From NCBI RefSeq assembly GCF_005503355.1, contig NZ_SCMK01000002.1, positions 1-64,000 of the forward strand: 64,000 nucleotides of DNA, in the 5' to 3' direction. The number at the start of each line of letters is the position of its first letter. The first letter of the stretch is position 1. This stretch comes from Sphingomonas sp. 1F27F7B (lineage in GTDB: Bacteria > Pseudomonadota > Alphaproteobacteria > Sphingomonadales > Sphingomonadaceae). This document shows, piece by piece, positions 37,571-49,438 of this stretch. The notes under the pieces were generated by a model. That model saw only the letters and a program-made list of their open reading frames with translations, had not been told where the DNA came from and ran no database searches. Both the position numbers and the translations under genes were made by a program.

Positions 37571-38239
37571 TCAGTTCACCAGCAGCGGATAGGCGTTGCG
37601 GAACGCCGCGACCTTGGGCTTGTCCCACCGCACGATGTAGGGATGCGTCGGGTTCCGCCAGAAGAAGTCCTGGTGATAGGCCTCGGCCGGATAGAAGGTC
37701 CCGGTCTCCAGCCTGGTCACGATCGGCCGGGGAAACGCCTTGGCCCGGGTCAGCTGATCGATATACGCCGTCGCGACGCGGCGCTGCTCCTCGTCCTGCG
37801 GGAAGATCGCGGAACGATAGGAGGGGCCGCGATCCGGGCCCTGGCGGTTGAGCTGGGTCGGATCGTGCGCGACCGAGAAATAGACCCGCAGCAGCGTGCC
37901 GTAGCTGACCTTCTTCGGGTCAAAGACGATGCGCACCGCCTCGGCATGGCCGGTCTTCTCGGTCGAGACCTGGGCATAGGCGGCGGTGGCGGCGGTGCCG
38001 CCCGCATAGCCCGACGTCACCGAATGCACGCCCTTCACCGACTGGAAGACTGCTTCCATCCCCCAGAAGCAGCCGCCGGCAAGCACCGCGACCTGCTCGC
38101 CCTTGCTGGGCTTCACGTCGAGCGCGGGGACGGGCACCGGCACCGCGCGTTCGACCACGCCGGCGCCCGACAGCGCGCCGGGCGCGAGGAACAGTGCGGC
38201 TCCGAGAAGCGCGGCAGCGGGGAGCGACCATTTGAGCAT
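37571..38239 (-). CDS. msrA: Peptide-methionine (S)-S-oxide reductase, exported
   Basis: A 222-residue methionine sulfoxide reductase. The catalytic motif GCFWGMEAVFQSVKGV holds the reactive Cys. The start MLKWSLPAAALLGAALFL gives a Sec-type signal or anchor (about 5-30), so the enzyme probably acts in the periplasm. The C-terminal part has the YHQDFFWRNPTHPYIVRW segment typical of MsrA. Its partner MsrB, elsewhere in this window, has no signal. Confidence 0.93.
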   Translation of the reverse strand: MLKWSLPAAALLGAALFLAPGALSGAGVVERAVPVPVPALDVKPSKGEQVAVLAGGCFWGMEAVFQSVKGVHSVTSGYAGGTAATAAYAQVSTEKTGHAEAVRIVFDPKKVSYGTLLRVYFSVAHDPTQLNRQGPDRGPSYRSAIFPQDEEQRRVATAYIDQLTRAKAFPRPIVTRLETGTFYPAEAYHQDFFWRNPTHPYIVRWDKPKVAAFRNAYPLLVN

Positions 38240-38265
38240 GGCCGCAATGTCGTGCGAGTCGCGGC

Positions 38266-41257
<2,992 letters not shown>

Positions 41258-41337
41258 GCCGGTCCCCGCATGCAGCCGCGCGGCCGCCACGGCAAGCCCG
41301 AGTTGCCGCCGCGGACCGCTGCGCCTATCTCCGCGGC

Positions 41338-42000
41338 ATGTCCAATCCTCCGATGCGCGCCGCGGTGATCCCGGTTACGCCGCTCCAGCAGAACTGCACG
41401 CTCCTGTGGTGCACCGAGACGATGCGCGGCGCATTCGTCGATCCGGGCGGCGACCTCGACAAGCTGCGCGCCGCCGCGAAGCAGCAGGGCGTGACCATCG
41501 AGAAGATCCTGGTGACGCATGGCCATATCGATCATTGCGGCGCTGCGGGCGAGTTCGCCAAGGAACTGGGCGTGCCGCTGGAAGGACCGCACGAGGCGGA
41601 CCGGTTCTGGATCGCCCGGCTCGACGAGGACGGGCGCAACTACGGCATTCGCGGCACCGTGTTCGAGCCCGATCGCTGGCTGGTGAACGGCGACCGGGTG
41701 ACCGTGGGGAAGCTGACCCTCGACGTCTATCATTGCCCCGGCCACACGCCGGGCCATGTCGTGTTCCACCATCCCGAATCGAAGTTCGCCTGTGTCGGCG
41801 ACGTGCTGTTCCAGGGCTCGATCGGCCGCACCGACTTTCCGATGGGCAACCACCAGGACCTGATCGACGCGATCACGCAGCGGCTGTGGCCGCTCGGCGA
41901 CGAGACGGTGTTCGTGCCTGGGCACGGTCCGCTCAGCAATTTCGGCCACGAACGGAAGACCAACCCCTTCGTGGCCGATTCGGCGCTGGCAAGGGCCTAG
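41338..42000 (+). CDS. MBL-fold metallo-hydrolase (glyoxalase II-like)
   Basis: A 220-residue binuclear zinc hydrolase. The metal motif THGHIDHCG (HxHxDH) is at about 60-68, and HCPGHTPGHVVFH, DVLFQGSIGRTDFPMG and PGHGPLSNFGHE supply further ligands. This is the glyoxalase II/YcbL branch; thioester hydrolysis is likely, exact substrate unknown. TAG stop is shared in the CTAG with the convergent MAPEG gene. Confidence 0.9.
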   Translation: MSNPPMRAAVIPVTPLQQNCTLLWCTETMRGAFVDPGGDLDKLRAAAKQQGVTIEKILVTHGHIDHCGAAGEFAKELGVPLEGPHEADRFWIARLDEDGRNYGIRGTVFEPDRWLVNGDRVTVGKLTLDVYHCPGHTPGHVVFHHPESKFACVGDVLFQGSIGRTDFPMGNHQDLIDAITQRLWPLGDETVFVPGHGPLSNFGHERKTNPFVADSALARA

Positions 42001-42425
42001 CTTCGCGGCCCGATCTTGAAGACGGTGGTCGGCGCGTCGCGATACTGGCTGCCGATATAGATGCCATAGGCAGCGAGGCCGAGCATGGTCAGCATGGTCA
42101 GCGCGATGCCGATGCGGCGGCCCAGGCCCCAGCCGTCCATGCCGAAGGCGTGAAGGATACGGCCGAGAATCAGCGCCGCGCCGGCCCCCCACAACCAGAT
42201 GCTCGTTCCCGTCGCCAGCTCGACCAGGGCGAGCAGCACGAGAATCAGCGGCACATATTCGACGAAGTTGAGCTGCGCGCGCATGCGGCGGACGAGTCGG
42301 TCGTCGCCGCCATCGCCGACAAAGATCTTTTCGGACATGCGGAGCCGGGCGATTCGCAAGGCCAGCCAGAAATTGACCACGGCGGCGGCGCCGGCGGTGC
42401 AGAGCGTCACGGGAAGAATGAGCAT
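41997..42425 (-). CDS. MAPEG family membrane protein
   Basis: A 142-residue protein with four helices, of the MAPEG family (eicosanoid and glutathione metabolism membrane enzymes). Seen: VNFWLALRIARLR, GDGGDDRLVRRMRAQLNFVEYVPL (the glutathione-binding E/R-rich block), and GRILHAFGM. Bacterial members are presumed glutathione transferases or peroxidases. TAG stop overlaps the MBL gene stop in one CTAG. Confidence 0.9.
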   Translation of the reverse strand: MLILPVTLCTAGAAAVVNFWLALRIARLRMSEKIFVGDGGDDRLVRRMRAQLNFVEYVPLILVLLALVELATGTSIWLWGAGAALILGRILHAFGMDGWGLGRRIGIALTMLTMLGLAAYGIYIGSQYRDAPTTVFKIGPRS

Positions 42426-42611
42426 ATATAGAGTCCCCTCCAGGGCGTACCTCCTACACTCCCTTGCGTCCCCTGCAAGAATCGCTATACGCGCGCACTC
42501 GCTTTCGTGACCGTCCGCTGGTCCGGCGAGCGCCGGATCCTCCGTCGCTTGCCCGCTGGGCCATGCGGGCGTATCGCGATTTTGACTTTGGTTTCGTTAG
42601 AAGGTGCCGAA

Positions 42612-42791
42612 ATGGCCGTTCCCAAGAGAAAGACCTCGCCGTCGCGGCGTGGCATGCGTCGCGCTCACGACGCTCTGACGCCCCAGGCGTTCCAGGAGTG
42701 CCCGAACTGTGGCGAGCTGAAGCGTCCGCACGTGCTGTGCGGTTCGTGCGGCCACTATAACGGCCGCGAGATCGTCTCGGCCGAAGACTGA
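42612..42791 (+). CDS. rpmF: 50S ribosomal protein L32
   Basis: A 59-residue basic protein with start [19 protein letters not shown] and zinc-type cysteines C30xxC33 and C43xxC46. AAGGTG precedes the ATG. The rpmF-plsX-fabH order is conserved in many bacteria and ties ribosome supply to lipid synthesis. Confidence 0.97.
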   Translation: MAVPKRKTSPSRRGMRRAHDALTPQAFQECPNCGELKRPHVLCGSCGHYNGREIVSAED

Positions 42792-42831
42792 TCGGCAACG
42801 ATTGGGCCGAATCGCGCGGGGGCATGCGAGT

Positions 42832-43863
42832 ATGACGAATTCCTCTCGAATCGCCGTCGATGCGATGGGCGGTGACGAGGGAATTGCAGTCATGCTCGCC
42901 GGTGTCGCGCGCGCGCGCCGCCGGTTCGAGGGCATGGAATTCATCCTCGTCGGAGACGAGGCGCAGATCCGCGAGGGTCTGAAGAACCATCCGAACCTGA
43001 CGGCCGCCTCCGAAATCGTCCATGCGCCGGACGTCGTCGCCTCGGAAGAGAAGCCGAGCGCGGCGATTCGGCGCGCCAAGACCACATCGATGGGAATCGC
43101 CATCGACCTGGTGAAGCAGGGCAAGGCCGGCGCCGCCGTCTCGTCGGGCAACACCGGCGCGCTGATGGCGATGGCCAAGCTGTCGCTGCGCACCATGCCG
43201 GGGATCGACCGGCCCGCACTCGCCGCGCTGATGCCGACGCTGGGCGAGAACGACACGGTGATGCTCGATCTGGGCGCCAATACCGAAGTCGATGCCCGCA
43301 ACCTCGTCCAGTTCGCAGTGATGGGCGCCGCCTATGCGCGCACCGCGCTCGACCTGGAGAATCCGCGCGTCGCGCTGCTCAACATCGGCACCGAGGAGAT
43401 GAAGGGCACCGACTCGATCCGCGAAGCCGCGGCCGAGTTGCGCGCCGCAGAGCATCTTCGCCTCGACTTCCGCGGCTTCATCGAAGGCAACAAGCTCTCG
43501 CGCGGCGATGTCGACGTGATCGTATGCGACGGCTTCTCGGGCAATATCGCACTCAAGACGGTCGAGGGCACCGCGCGGTTCGTGGCGGATCTGCTCAAGC
43601 GCGCCTTCTCCAGTTCGACTCGATCGAAGATCGGCTTCCTGATCTCCAGACCGGCGACGGAGCTGCTGCGCACGCATCTCGATCCCAACAACCATAATGG
43701 CGCGGTCTTCCTCGGCCTCAACGGCATCGTCGTGAAGAGCCATGGCAGCGCCAACGAACTCGGCGTCGACACTGCGATCGGCTTCGCAGCCAAGATGCTG
43801 CGCGATGATCTTAATCGCCGCATCGCCGAGGATCTCGGGAACTTCGAAGCAAAGGCGGCGTAG
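42832..43863 (+). CDS. plsX: Phosphate acyltransferase PlsX
   Basis: Makes acyl-phosphate from acyl-ACP for membrane lipid synthesis, 343 residues. Seen: [16 protein letters not shown] near the start, [38 protein letters not shown] and the [16 protein letters not shown] segment, all family hallmarks. ATG at 42832 has a purine-rich stretch before it; an in-frame codon 10 residues upstream is less likely. It sits in a soluble, peripheral membrane role before PlsY (not in window). Confidence 0.96.
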   Translation: MTNSSRIAVDAMGGDEGIAVMLAGVARARRRFEGMEFILVGDEAQIREGLKNHPNLTAASEIVHAPDVVASEEKPSAAIRRAKTTSMGIAIDLVKQGKAGAAVSSGNTGALMAMAKLSLRTMPGIDRPALAALMPTLGENDTVMLDLGANTEVDARNLVQFAVMGAAYARTALDLENPRVALLNIGTEEMKGTDSIREAAAELRAAEHLRLDFRGFIEGNKLSRGDVDVIVCDGFSGNIALKTVEGTARFVADLLKRAFSSSTRSKIGFLISRPATELLRTHLDPNNHNGAVFLGLNGIVVKSHGSANELGVDTAIGFAAKMLRDDLNRRIAEDLGNFEAKAA

Positions 43864-43873
43864 ACACCTCAAG

Positions 43874-44845
43874 ATGACCCTGCGTTCCGTCATCATCGGC
43901 ACCGGTTCCGCCCTGCCGCCCCGCCGCGTTTCCAACGCCGAACTCGCCCAGGAAGTGGATACGAGCGACGAGTGGATCGTCGAGCGCACCGGCATTCGCT
44001 TTCGCCACATCGCCGGACCGGACGAGACCACCGGCACGCTGGCCGCCGACGCCGCCAAGGCCGCGCTCGCCAATGCGGGAGTCGCCGCGCGAGGCATTGA
44101 TCTGATCGTGCTCGCCACTGCGACGCCCGACCAGACCTTCCCGGCCACCGCCACCAAGGTGCAGGCGCTGCTCGGCATCGACGACTGCGTGGCGTTCGAC
44201 GTCGCCGCGGTCTGCTCAGGCTTCCTCTATGCCGTGCAGGTTGCCGATTCGATGCTGCGCGCCGGCGTCCACAAGCGGGCGCTGGTGATCGGCGCGGAGA
44301 CGTTCAGCCGCATCCTCGACTGGGAGGATCGCGCGACCTGCGTCCTGTTCGGCGACGGCGCCGGCGCAATCATCCTGGAAGCCCAGGATACGGATCACGA
44401 AGAGGGCCGCGGCATACTCGCGACCAAGTTGCACGCGGACGGCCGCCATAACGCGCTGCTCTACGTCGATGGCGGGCCCTCGACCACGCAGACCGTGGGC
44501 AAGCTGCGCATGAAGGGCCGCGAGGTATTCCGCCACGCCGTGGTCAACCTCGCCACGGTGATGCAGGAATCGCTCGCTGCCGCCGGGCTCGCGCCGTCCG
44601 ACGTCGACTGGGTGGTGCCGCACCAGGCCAATGCCCGCATCCTCGACGCCACCGCCCGCAAGCTCGACCTGCCGGCCGAGAAAGTGATCGTCACCGTCGA
44701 CCAGCATGCCAACACCTCCGCCGCGTCGGTGCCGCTCGCGCTCGATACCGCAGTGCGCGACGGCCGCATCAAGCAAGGCGACCTGCTGGTGCTGGAAGCG
44801 ATGGGCGGTGGCTTCACCTGGGGTGCCGCAGTGGTGCGCTTCTGA
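43874..44845 (+). CDS. fabH: 3-oxoacyl-ACP synthase III
   Basis: Initiates fatty acid synthesis by condensing acetyl-CoA with malonyl-ACP, 323 residues. Catalytic Cys is in the [14 protein letters not shown] segment; His is in VPHQANARI, and the third residue is Asn in [28 protein letters not shown] near the start is typical. ATG at 43874 follows plsX by 10 bp. A hairpin-like CTGCGAAAAATCGCAG lies just after the stop. Confidence 0.97.
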   Translation: MTLRSVIIGTGSALPPRRVSNAELAQEVDTSDEWIVERTGIRFRHIAGPDETTGTLAADAAKAALANAGVAARGIDLIVLATATPDQTFPATATKVQALLGIDDCVAFDVAAVCSGFLYAVQVADSMLRAGVHKRALVIGAETFSRILDWEDRATCVLFGDGAGAIILEAQDTDHEEGRGILATKLHADGRHNALLYVDGGPSTTQTVGKLRMKGREVFRHAVVNLATVMQESLAAAGLAPSDVDWVVPHQANARILDATARKLDLPAEKVIVTVDQHANTSAASVPLALDTAVRDGRIKQGDLLVLEAMGGGFTWGAAVVRF

Positions 44846-44959
44846 TAGCTGCGAAAAATCGCAGATAATCGTTCCGGAGCCTCAATGTTCCCGTTTGCTG
44901 TGTCGAAACAATCTGATACGACCGACTCGATACAGTAGAACGCAAGGGGGAATTGCCTC

Positions 44960-45259
44960 ATGATGGCTGCGGGCACGCTGACCAGGGCCGATCTCGCCGA
45001 ATCGCTGCATCGCGAGGTAGGGCTTTCGCGCGCCGACGCTGCCCGGCTGGTCGAGCAGATCCTGAGCCATATGTGCGAAGCGCTGGCCAAGGGCGAGAAC
45101 GTCAAGATCTCCGGCTTCGGCAGCTTCATCCTGCGCGACAAGGGCGAGCGTGTCGGCCGCAATCCCAAGACCGGCGTCGAGGTACCGATCGCACCCCGCC
45201 GGGTCCTTACCTTCCGAGCAAGCCAGATGATGCGCGACCGCATCGTCTCGGCCGGCTGA
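44960..45259 (+). CDS. ihfA: Integration host factor subunit alpha
   Basis: DNA-bending nucleoid protein, 99 residues (98 if the second ATG is used). Seen: [44 protein letters not shown] and the R-rich arm followed by [15 protein letters not shown] alpha and not HU is indicated by the position before a MerR gene, the usual alphaproteobacterial order. Beta subunit is not here. Confidence 0.95.
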   Translation: MMAAGTLTRADLAESLHREVGLSRADAARLVEQILSHMCEALAKGENVKISGFGSFILRDKGERVGRNPKTGVEVPIAPRRVLTFRASQMMRDRIVSAG

Positions 45260-45270
45260 GGGAAGCCGGA

Positions 45271-45648
45271 ATGCCGGGGGCCGAAAAGGCTGCTGGCGCG
45301 CTACGGACGATAGGGGAACTCGCCCAGGAGATCGGGCGCCCCCAACACATATTGAGATATTGGGAAACCCGATTCCCCCAGCTGCGCCCGCTCACCCGGG
45401 CGGGCAACCGGCGCTATTATCGGCCCGAGGACGTCGCGTTGGTACGGCGGATCCACGATCTCCTCTCCAACCAGGGCTACACCATCCGCGGCGTGCAGAA
45501 GCTGCTCGCGGCGGAGAGGGGAAACCGCGCCGCGCGTGCCGCCGCGGGCACCGGCCCCGCCACGGGCACGAGTGGAGGCAGCGGCGACAAGCGCGGGCTG
45601 AAGATCCTCCGCGATTCGCTCGCCCAGGCGCTGGACGAGGACGGCTGA
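45271..45648 (+). CDS. MerR family transcriptional regulator
   Basis: A 125-residue regulator with a MerR helix-turn-helix at about 10-75 (LRTIGELAQEIGRPQHILRYW, ETRFPQLRP, GNRRYYRPEDVALVRRIHDL) and a short Gly/Thr/Ala-rich tail. It lies 12 bp after ihfA with GAGGGAA before the ATG, as in other alphaproteobacteria. No metal-binding cysteines of the CueR type are seen, so it is not clearly metal-responsive. Confidence 0.92.
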   Translation: MPGAEKAAGALRTIGELAQEIGRPQHILRYWETRFPQLRPLTRAGNRRYYRPEDVALVRRIHDLLSNQGYTIRGVQKLLAAERGNRAARAAAGTGPATGTSGGSGDKRGLKILRDSLAQALDEDG

Positions 45649-45684
45649 AGGCCGGGGTTGCGACAGAAGATATGGGTCCTGACC

Positions 45685-45777
45685 CTAGGTTGGGGACTCA
45701 TATTCCTTCAATCGTCATCCCCGCGCAGGCGGGGATGACGACGGAAAATCAGATACTTGTTTGGGTTCTCAACCTAG
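45685..45777. mobile_element. MITE-like palindromic element, copy 2 (short form)
   Basis: A 93-bp element with CTAG at both ends. The left end reads CTAGGTTGGGGACTC; the right, reversed, reads CTAGGTTGAGAACCC, matching at 12 of 15. The centre is one palindrome (stem TCGTCATCCCCGC/GCGGGGATGACGA at 45712-45741). Compared with copy 1 the 80-bp spacer and one repeat arm are gone. Its right CTAG gives the TAG stop of sixA. Confidence 0.75.
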
Positions 45778-46307
45778 CGGTAGTCCGGCCCCAATGTCGG
45801 ATCGAGATCGCGGGGCCGAGTGAAGCGTACCAGCGCGCCCTTGCCCGGCTTCACGTCCGCCCAGCGCGCCACGTCGAAGCGCAGTTCGGCCAGGCTCGCG
45901 GTAGGGAACTTCATCTCGACCGAATCGCGCAGCGCATTCGCACCCGCCAGCAGCAGCACCAGTTCCTCCAGCCCCGGATTGTGCCCGGAGAACAGCACCT
46001 GCCCGGCACCGTCGGGCAGCTCGTGCACCAGATCGAGCAGCGTGGCGGCGGAGGCGAGGTAGAGACGCTGGTCCCAATGCGGCGCCAGCTCGCTGCCATA
46101 GCCGGTGGCGACCTGGGCCAGCGTCTCGACCACGCGCGCCGCGGGTGAGGCGAGGACGTGATCGAACTCCAGCCCCTCGGCCTTCAGATACCGTCCCATC
46201 ATCGCGGCGGCGCGCTGTCCCTTGGGGTTGAGCGGCCGATCGAAATCGCGCGCGACCGGATCATCCCATCCCGACTTGGCGTGGCGCAGCAGCGTGAGCG
46301 TCTTCAT
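45774..46307 (-). CDS. Histidine phosphatase family protein (SixA-like)
   Basis: A 177-residue phosphohistidine phosphatase. The RHG motif LTLLRHAKSGWDD holds the catalytic His; LASPAARVVETL and FSGHNPGLEEL supply the second active-site His. SixA removes phosphate from phosphohistidine on HPt or other proteins; the target here is unknown. It is in reverse orientation to the MerR gene. TAG stop lies in the element. Confidence 0.9.
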   Translation of the reverse strand: MKTLTLLRHAKSGWDDPVARDFDRPLNPKGQRAAAMMGRYLKAEGLEFDHVLASPAARVVETLAQVATGYGSELAPHWDQRLYLASAATLLDLVHELPDGAGQVLFSGHNPGLEELVLLLAGANALRDSVEMKFPTASLAELRFDVARWADVKPGKGALVRFTRPRDLDPTLGPDYR

Positions 46308-46318
46308 GGAATCCCCGG

Positions 46319-49018
46319 TCAGGCGTTCGCGGGGGCCTCTTGCCCCAGCTTGGCGGCCAAGGAAAGCCGCACGCGCTCCACTGCCTGATCGAGCGTGACG
46401 CGCGTCACCCGGGTGCCCGCCGGAAAGGCGTCGAGCAGCCGCGAGGGGCTGGCCGCGGAAAGCAGCACGAAGGTGCCGCGATCGTCGGCGCGGCGAATCA
46501 GCCGGCCGAACGCCTGGGCGAGTCGCGCCCGGACGATCCGGTCGTCATAGGCAGTGCCGCCCCCCGCCAGCCGGCGCGCGGCATGGAGCACGGTCGGCTT
46601 GGGCCAGGGAATCCCCTCCATCACCACCAGCCGCAGCGAATCGCCGGGCACGTCCACTCCGTCGCGCAGCGCATCGGTGCCGAGCAGCGACGCGCGCGGA
46701 TCGTCGCGGAAGATGTCGACCAGCGTGCCGGTATCAATCGGATCGACATGCTGGGCGAGCAGCGGCAGCCCCTCACGCGCCAGCCGGTCGGCGATTCGCG
46801 CATGGACGGCGCGCAGCCGTCGGATCGCAGTGAACAGCCCCAGCGTGCCGCCCTCGGCCGCGACGATCAGCCGGGCATAGGCATTGGCGAGCGCGGGCAT
46901 GTCGCCGCGCTTCACATCGGTGACGATCAGCACTTCGGCCTGTTCGGCATAGTTGAACGGGCTGAGCGCCTCGAAGCGCTGGGCGGGGCGCATCAGATGG
47001 ACTGCGCCCGATCGCGCCTCGGCCACGTCCCAGTCGCCGCCGGCGCGCAGGGTCGCCGAGGTGATCAACGCGCCATGCGCCTGTTTGAGCACGGTTTCGG
47101 CGAAGGGCTTGGAGGGATCCAGCCAATGGCGGTGGAGCCCGACATCATATTCGCGCCCCTCGACGCGATCGACCGCCAGCCAGTCGACGAACGCCGAATC
47201 GGCCGGCCCGCCGATGCGCGCGATCAGCGCCAGCCAGGCGCCCACCGTGTCGGCCCGCCAGCCGAGCGACGCGACCGCGCCTTCGATCCGCGCGCGGGCC
47301 GGGCCGTCCATCCAGTCGGGCGCCTCGGTGAGCACCGCTTCCAGTCGGCGGCCCAGATGGACGAGCGGGCGGAGCAGCGCGTCGAGCGCTTCTCCGGCCG
47401 GACCGGCAGCTTCGACCAGCGCGGCATCGGGCTCGGCCAACTCGGTCTCCAGCCCATAGCCGGCATCGGCGGCGCCGTTGACGTCGCGGGCATAGACCAG
47501 CCCCCGCACCGCCGCTAGCAGTTGCTCGACCGGGCCGAACGGCTCCCCTTCGTTCAGGCGCTGGAGCCAGCCCTCGCTGGGCAGGGCGCGGGCGGCATCC
47601 ACGGCCTCGGCGATCGCCCGGCCGCCCTCCTCGTCATAGCTGGCGACGTCCGATAGCCGCGCCGCCAGGCCGCGCCGGCGGCCGCGCGACCCCGATTCGG
47701 GGCCGGTCACCCAGCGGCGGATCTCGATTGCTTCCTGGCCCGTCAGCGCCGCGGCGAACATCGCATCGGCCGCATCGAACAGATGATGGCCCTCGTCGAA
47801 GACATAGCGGGTGGGGCGACTCGCCGTCTCGCGGCCGCGCGCGGCATTGACCATCACCAGCGCATGGTTGGCGATGACGATGTTCGCATCCGCCGAGGCG
47901 CGGACCGCGCGCTCGATGAAGCATTTCCGGTAATGCGGGCAACCGGCATAGATGCATTCGCCCCGCCGATCCGTGAGCGCGGTCGAGCCGTTGCGGCGAA
48001 ACAGGGTGGGGAGCCAGCCGGGCAGATCGCCGCCGATCATGTCGCCGTCGGCGGTATAGGCGGCCCAGCGCGCCACCAGCTGCGCCAGGATCGCGGCGCG
48101 CCCCGCAAAGCCGCCTTGCAGCGCGTCCTCGAGATTGAGCAGGCAGGCATAGTTCTCGCGGCCCTTGCGCGTGACGATCCGCTGCTTGCGCAGCTCGGGA
48201 TCGGGGACGAGCCGCTCGCCCTCATGCCCCAATTGCCGTTGCAGCGCCTTGGTGAAGGTGGAGACCCACACCGCGCCGCCCGCCTGCTCGGCCCAGAGCG
48301 AGGCTGGCGCGAGATAGCCGAGCGTCTTGCCGATGCCGGTGCCCGCCTCGGCCAGCACCAGATTGGGCGATTCGCGCATGTCGCGCGGGGCAAAAGCGCC
48401 CGCGACGGCGGCGGCATAGTCACGCTGGCCCTGGCGGCGCTCGGCGGCACTGCCGGTGAGGCGGGCGAGGCGATCGGCGACGTCCGCATCGCTGAGCGTC
48501 ACGGTGCGCGGCGCCGCGCGCGGCGGCTGCTCGTTCCATTCGGGCAGCTTCGAGAAGAGCCAGCGCTCGGCCTGGGCCGGCTTGGCGACCATCTGCGACA
48601 CGATCGGCGCCCAGGGCCAGCGCAGGCGGAACAGCGACTGCGCGGCGTTCCACGCGCCCTCGCGCTCGGGCCAGTCCCCCTCGGCGATCGCGAGCAGCTT
48701 CGCCGCGGCGGCGCGAAGGAAGGGCGCGACATCGGCATCGCTTCCCGGCGCTTCCAGCCCGGCGGCGCGGGCGAGCCCCTTGGGCGTCGGCACCATGAAG
48801 CGGGCGGGGTGGAGAAAGGCGAACAGCTCGAGCAGGTCGAGCCCCGACAGCTCCGAATAGCCGAGCCGCTGCCCGACCAGCGGCGCATTGAGCAGGATCA
48901 CCGGCGTGTCCGCCGCGATCCGGATCGCCTCGCCCCGGCTCATCGCACGGCACTCGCCCTCCGGCGTGGCGAGCCAGACGCCGCCATGGCTGGCGTGGAG
49001 AGCGGGATAGGGAAGCAT
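46319..49018 (-). CDS. ATP-dependent DNA helicase, DinG/XPD family
   Basis: A 899-residue superfamily 2 helicase. Walker A AEAGTGIGKT at 223-232, the iron-sulfur cysteines at C292, C355, C360 and C366, and the DEAH-type box DEGHH at 408-412, all in the order of XPD/DinG proteins. Motifs V and VI occur near the C-terminus (AQAFGRLIRRADDRG). The N-terminal ~210 residues carry no motif recognised here, and resemble the extended form seen in alphaproteobacteria. Likely unwinds DNA ends or R-loops. Confidence 0.93.
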   Translation of the reverse strand: MLPYPALHASHGGVWLATPEGECRAMSRGEAIRIAADTPVILLNAPLVGQRLGYSELSGLDLLELFAFLHPARFMVPTPKGLARAAGLEAPGSDADVAPFLRAAAAKLLAIAEGDWPEREGAWNAAQSLFRLRWPWAPIVSQMVAKPAQAERWLFSKLPEWNEQPPRAAPRTVTLSDADVADRLARLTGSAAERRQGQRDYAAAVAGAFAPRDMRESPNLVLAEAGTGIGKTLGYLAPASLWAEQAGGAVWVSTFTKALQRQLGHEGERLVPDPELRKQRIVTRKGRENYACLLNLEDALQGGFAGRAAILAQLVARWAAYTADGDMIGGDLPGWLPTLFRRNGSTALTDRRGECIYAGCPHYRKCFIERAVRASADANIVIANHALVMVNAARGRETASRPTRYVFDEGHHLFDAADAMFAAALTGQEAIEIRRWVTGPESGSRGRRRGLAARLSDVASYDEEGGRAIAEAVDAARALPSEGWLQRLNEGEPFGPVEQLLAAVRGLVYARDVNGAADAGYGLETELAEPDAALVEAAGPAGEALDALLRPLVHLGRRLEAVLTEAPDWMDGPARARIEGAVASLGWRADTVGAWLALIARIGGPADSAFVDWLAVDRVEGREYDVGLHRHWLDPSKPFAETVLKQAHGALITSATLRAGGDWDVAEARSGAVHLMRPAQRFEALSPFNYAEQAEVLIVTDVKRGDMPALANAYARLIVAAEGGTLGLFTAIRRLRAVHARIADRLAREGLPLLAQHVDPIDTGTLVDIFRDDPRASLLGTDALRDGVDVPGDSLRLVVMEGIPWPKPTVLHAARRLAGGGTAYDDRIVRARLAQAFGRLIRRADDRGTFVLLSAASPSRLLDAFPAGTRVTRVTLDQAVERVRLSLAAKLGQEAPANA

Positions 49019-49061
49019 GTACGCCTTTCGTTCCCGACCTTCCTAGCCCCGGCCGCGGGGT

Positions 49062-49096
49062 AAAGTGAAGGGAGCGGGGCCAAATCATTTCACTTT
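49062..49096. repeat. Hairpin repeat sharing AAAGTGAAGGGAG with 28590
   Basis: AAAGTGAA pairs with TTCACTTT (8 bp) around 19 bases. The left half, AAAGTGAAGGGAG, is also present in the hairpin after prs. Lies upstream of the helicase gene and covers the end of the small minus-strand gene. Confidence 0.5.
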
Positions 49097-49224
49097 GCGC
49101 GGCTCCGCCCGGGCGGCTCGGTGAACATGGCGCGGACCGCGGCCGGCGCGACCTTGGGATCGACGCGGTGGATCGTGCCGACGAACCGGCCGCGATAGAA
49201 GCGCGGGCGCGTCTCGCCATTCAC
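49090..49224 (-). CDS. Very small hypothetical protein (44 residues)
   Basis: GTG-started frame of 44 codons with AGGAG seven bases before it. The protein is basic (RPRFYRGRFVGTIHRVDPKV), with no membrane segment. It lies upstream of the helicase gene on the same strand, 71 bp from its start. The clear ribosome-binding site and the good length make a real gene plausible; nothing similar is known to me. Confidence 0.5.
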   Translation of the reverse strand: MNGETRPRFYRGRFVGTIHRVDPKVAPAAVRAMFTEPPGRSRAK

Positions 49225-49438
49225 CTACATGCTCCTGGACTCAGGCCAGCGCCCGGTCGCGCGCCTCGCGCCGGCAATCCGCCGCGAATTTTCGTCGCGA
49301 CCAGTTCCATATGGGACTGAGTCGGGCCGGCGGCGATCGGCTATCGCCCTGCCCGTCGCACTCCGCCCACGGCCTTCGCGCCGGGCGGCCCCAGAAAAGA
49401 AACAGATCCGCACATCCTTTCCCATGGGGAGTCTCATC

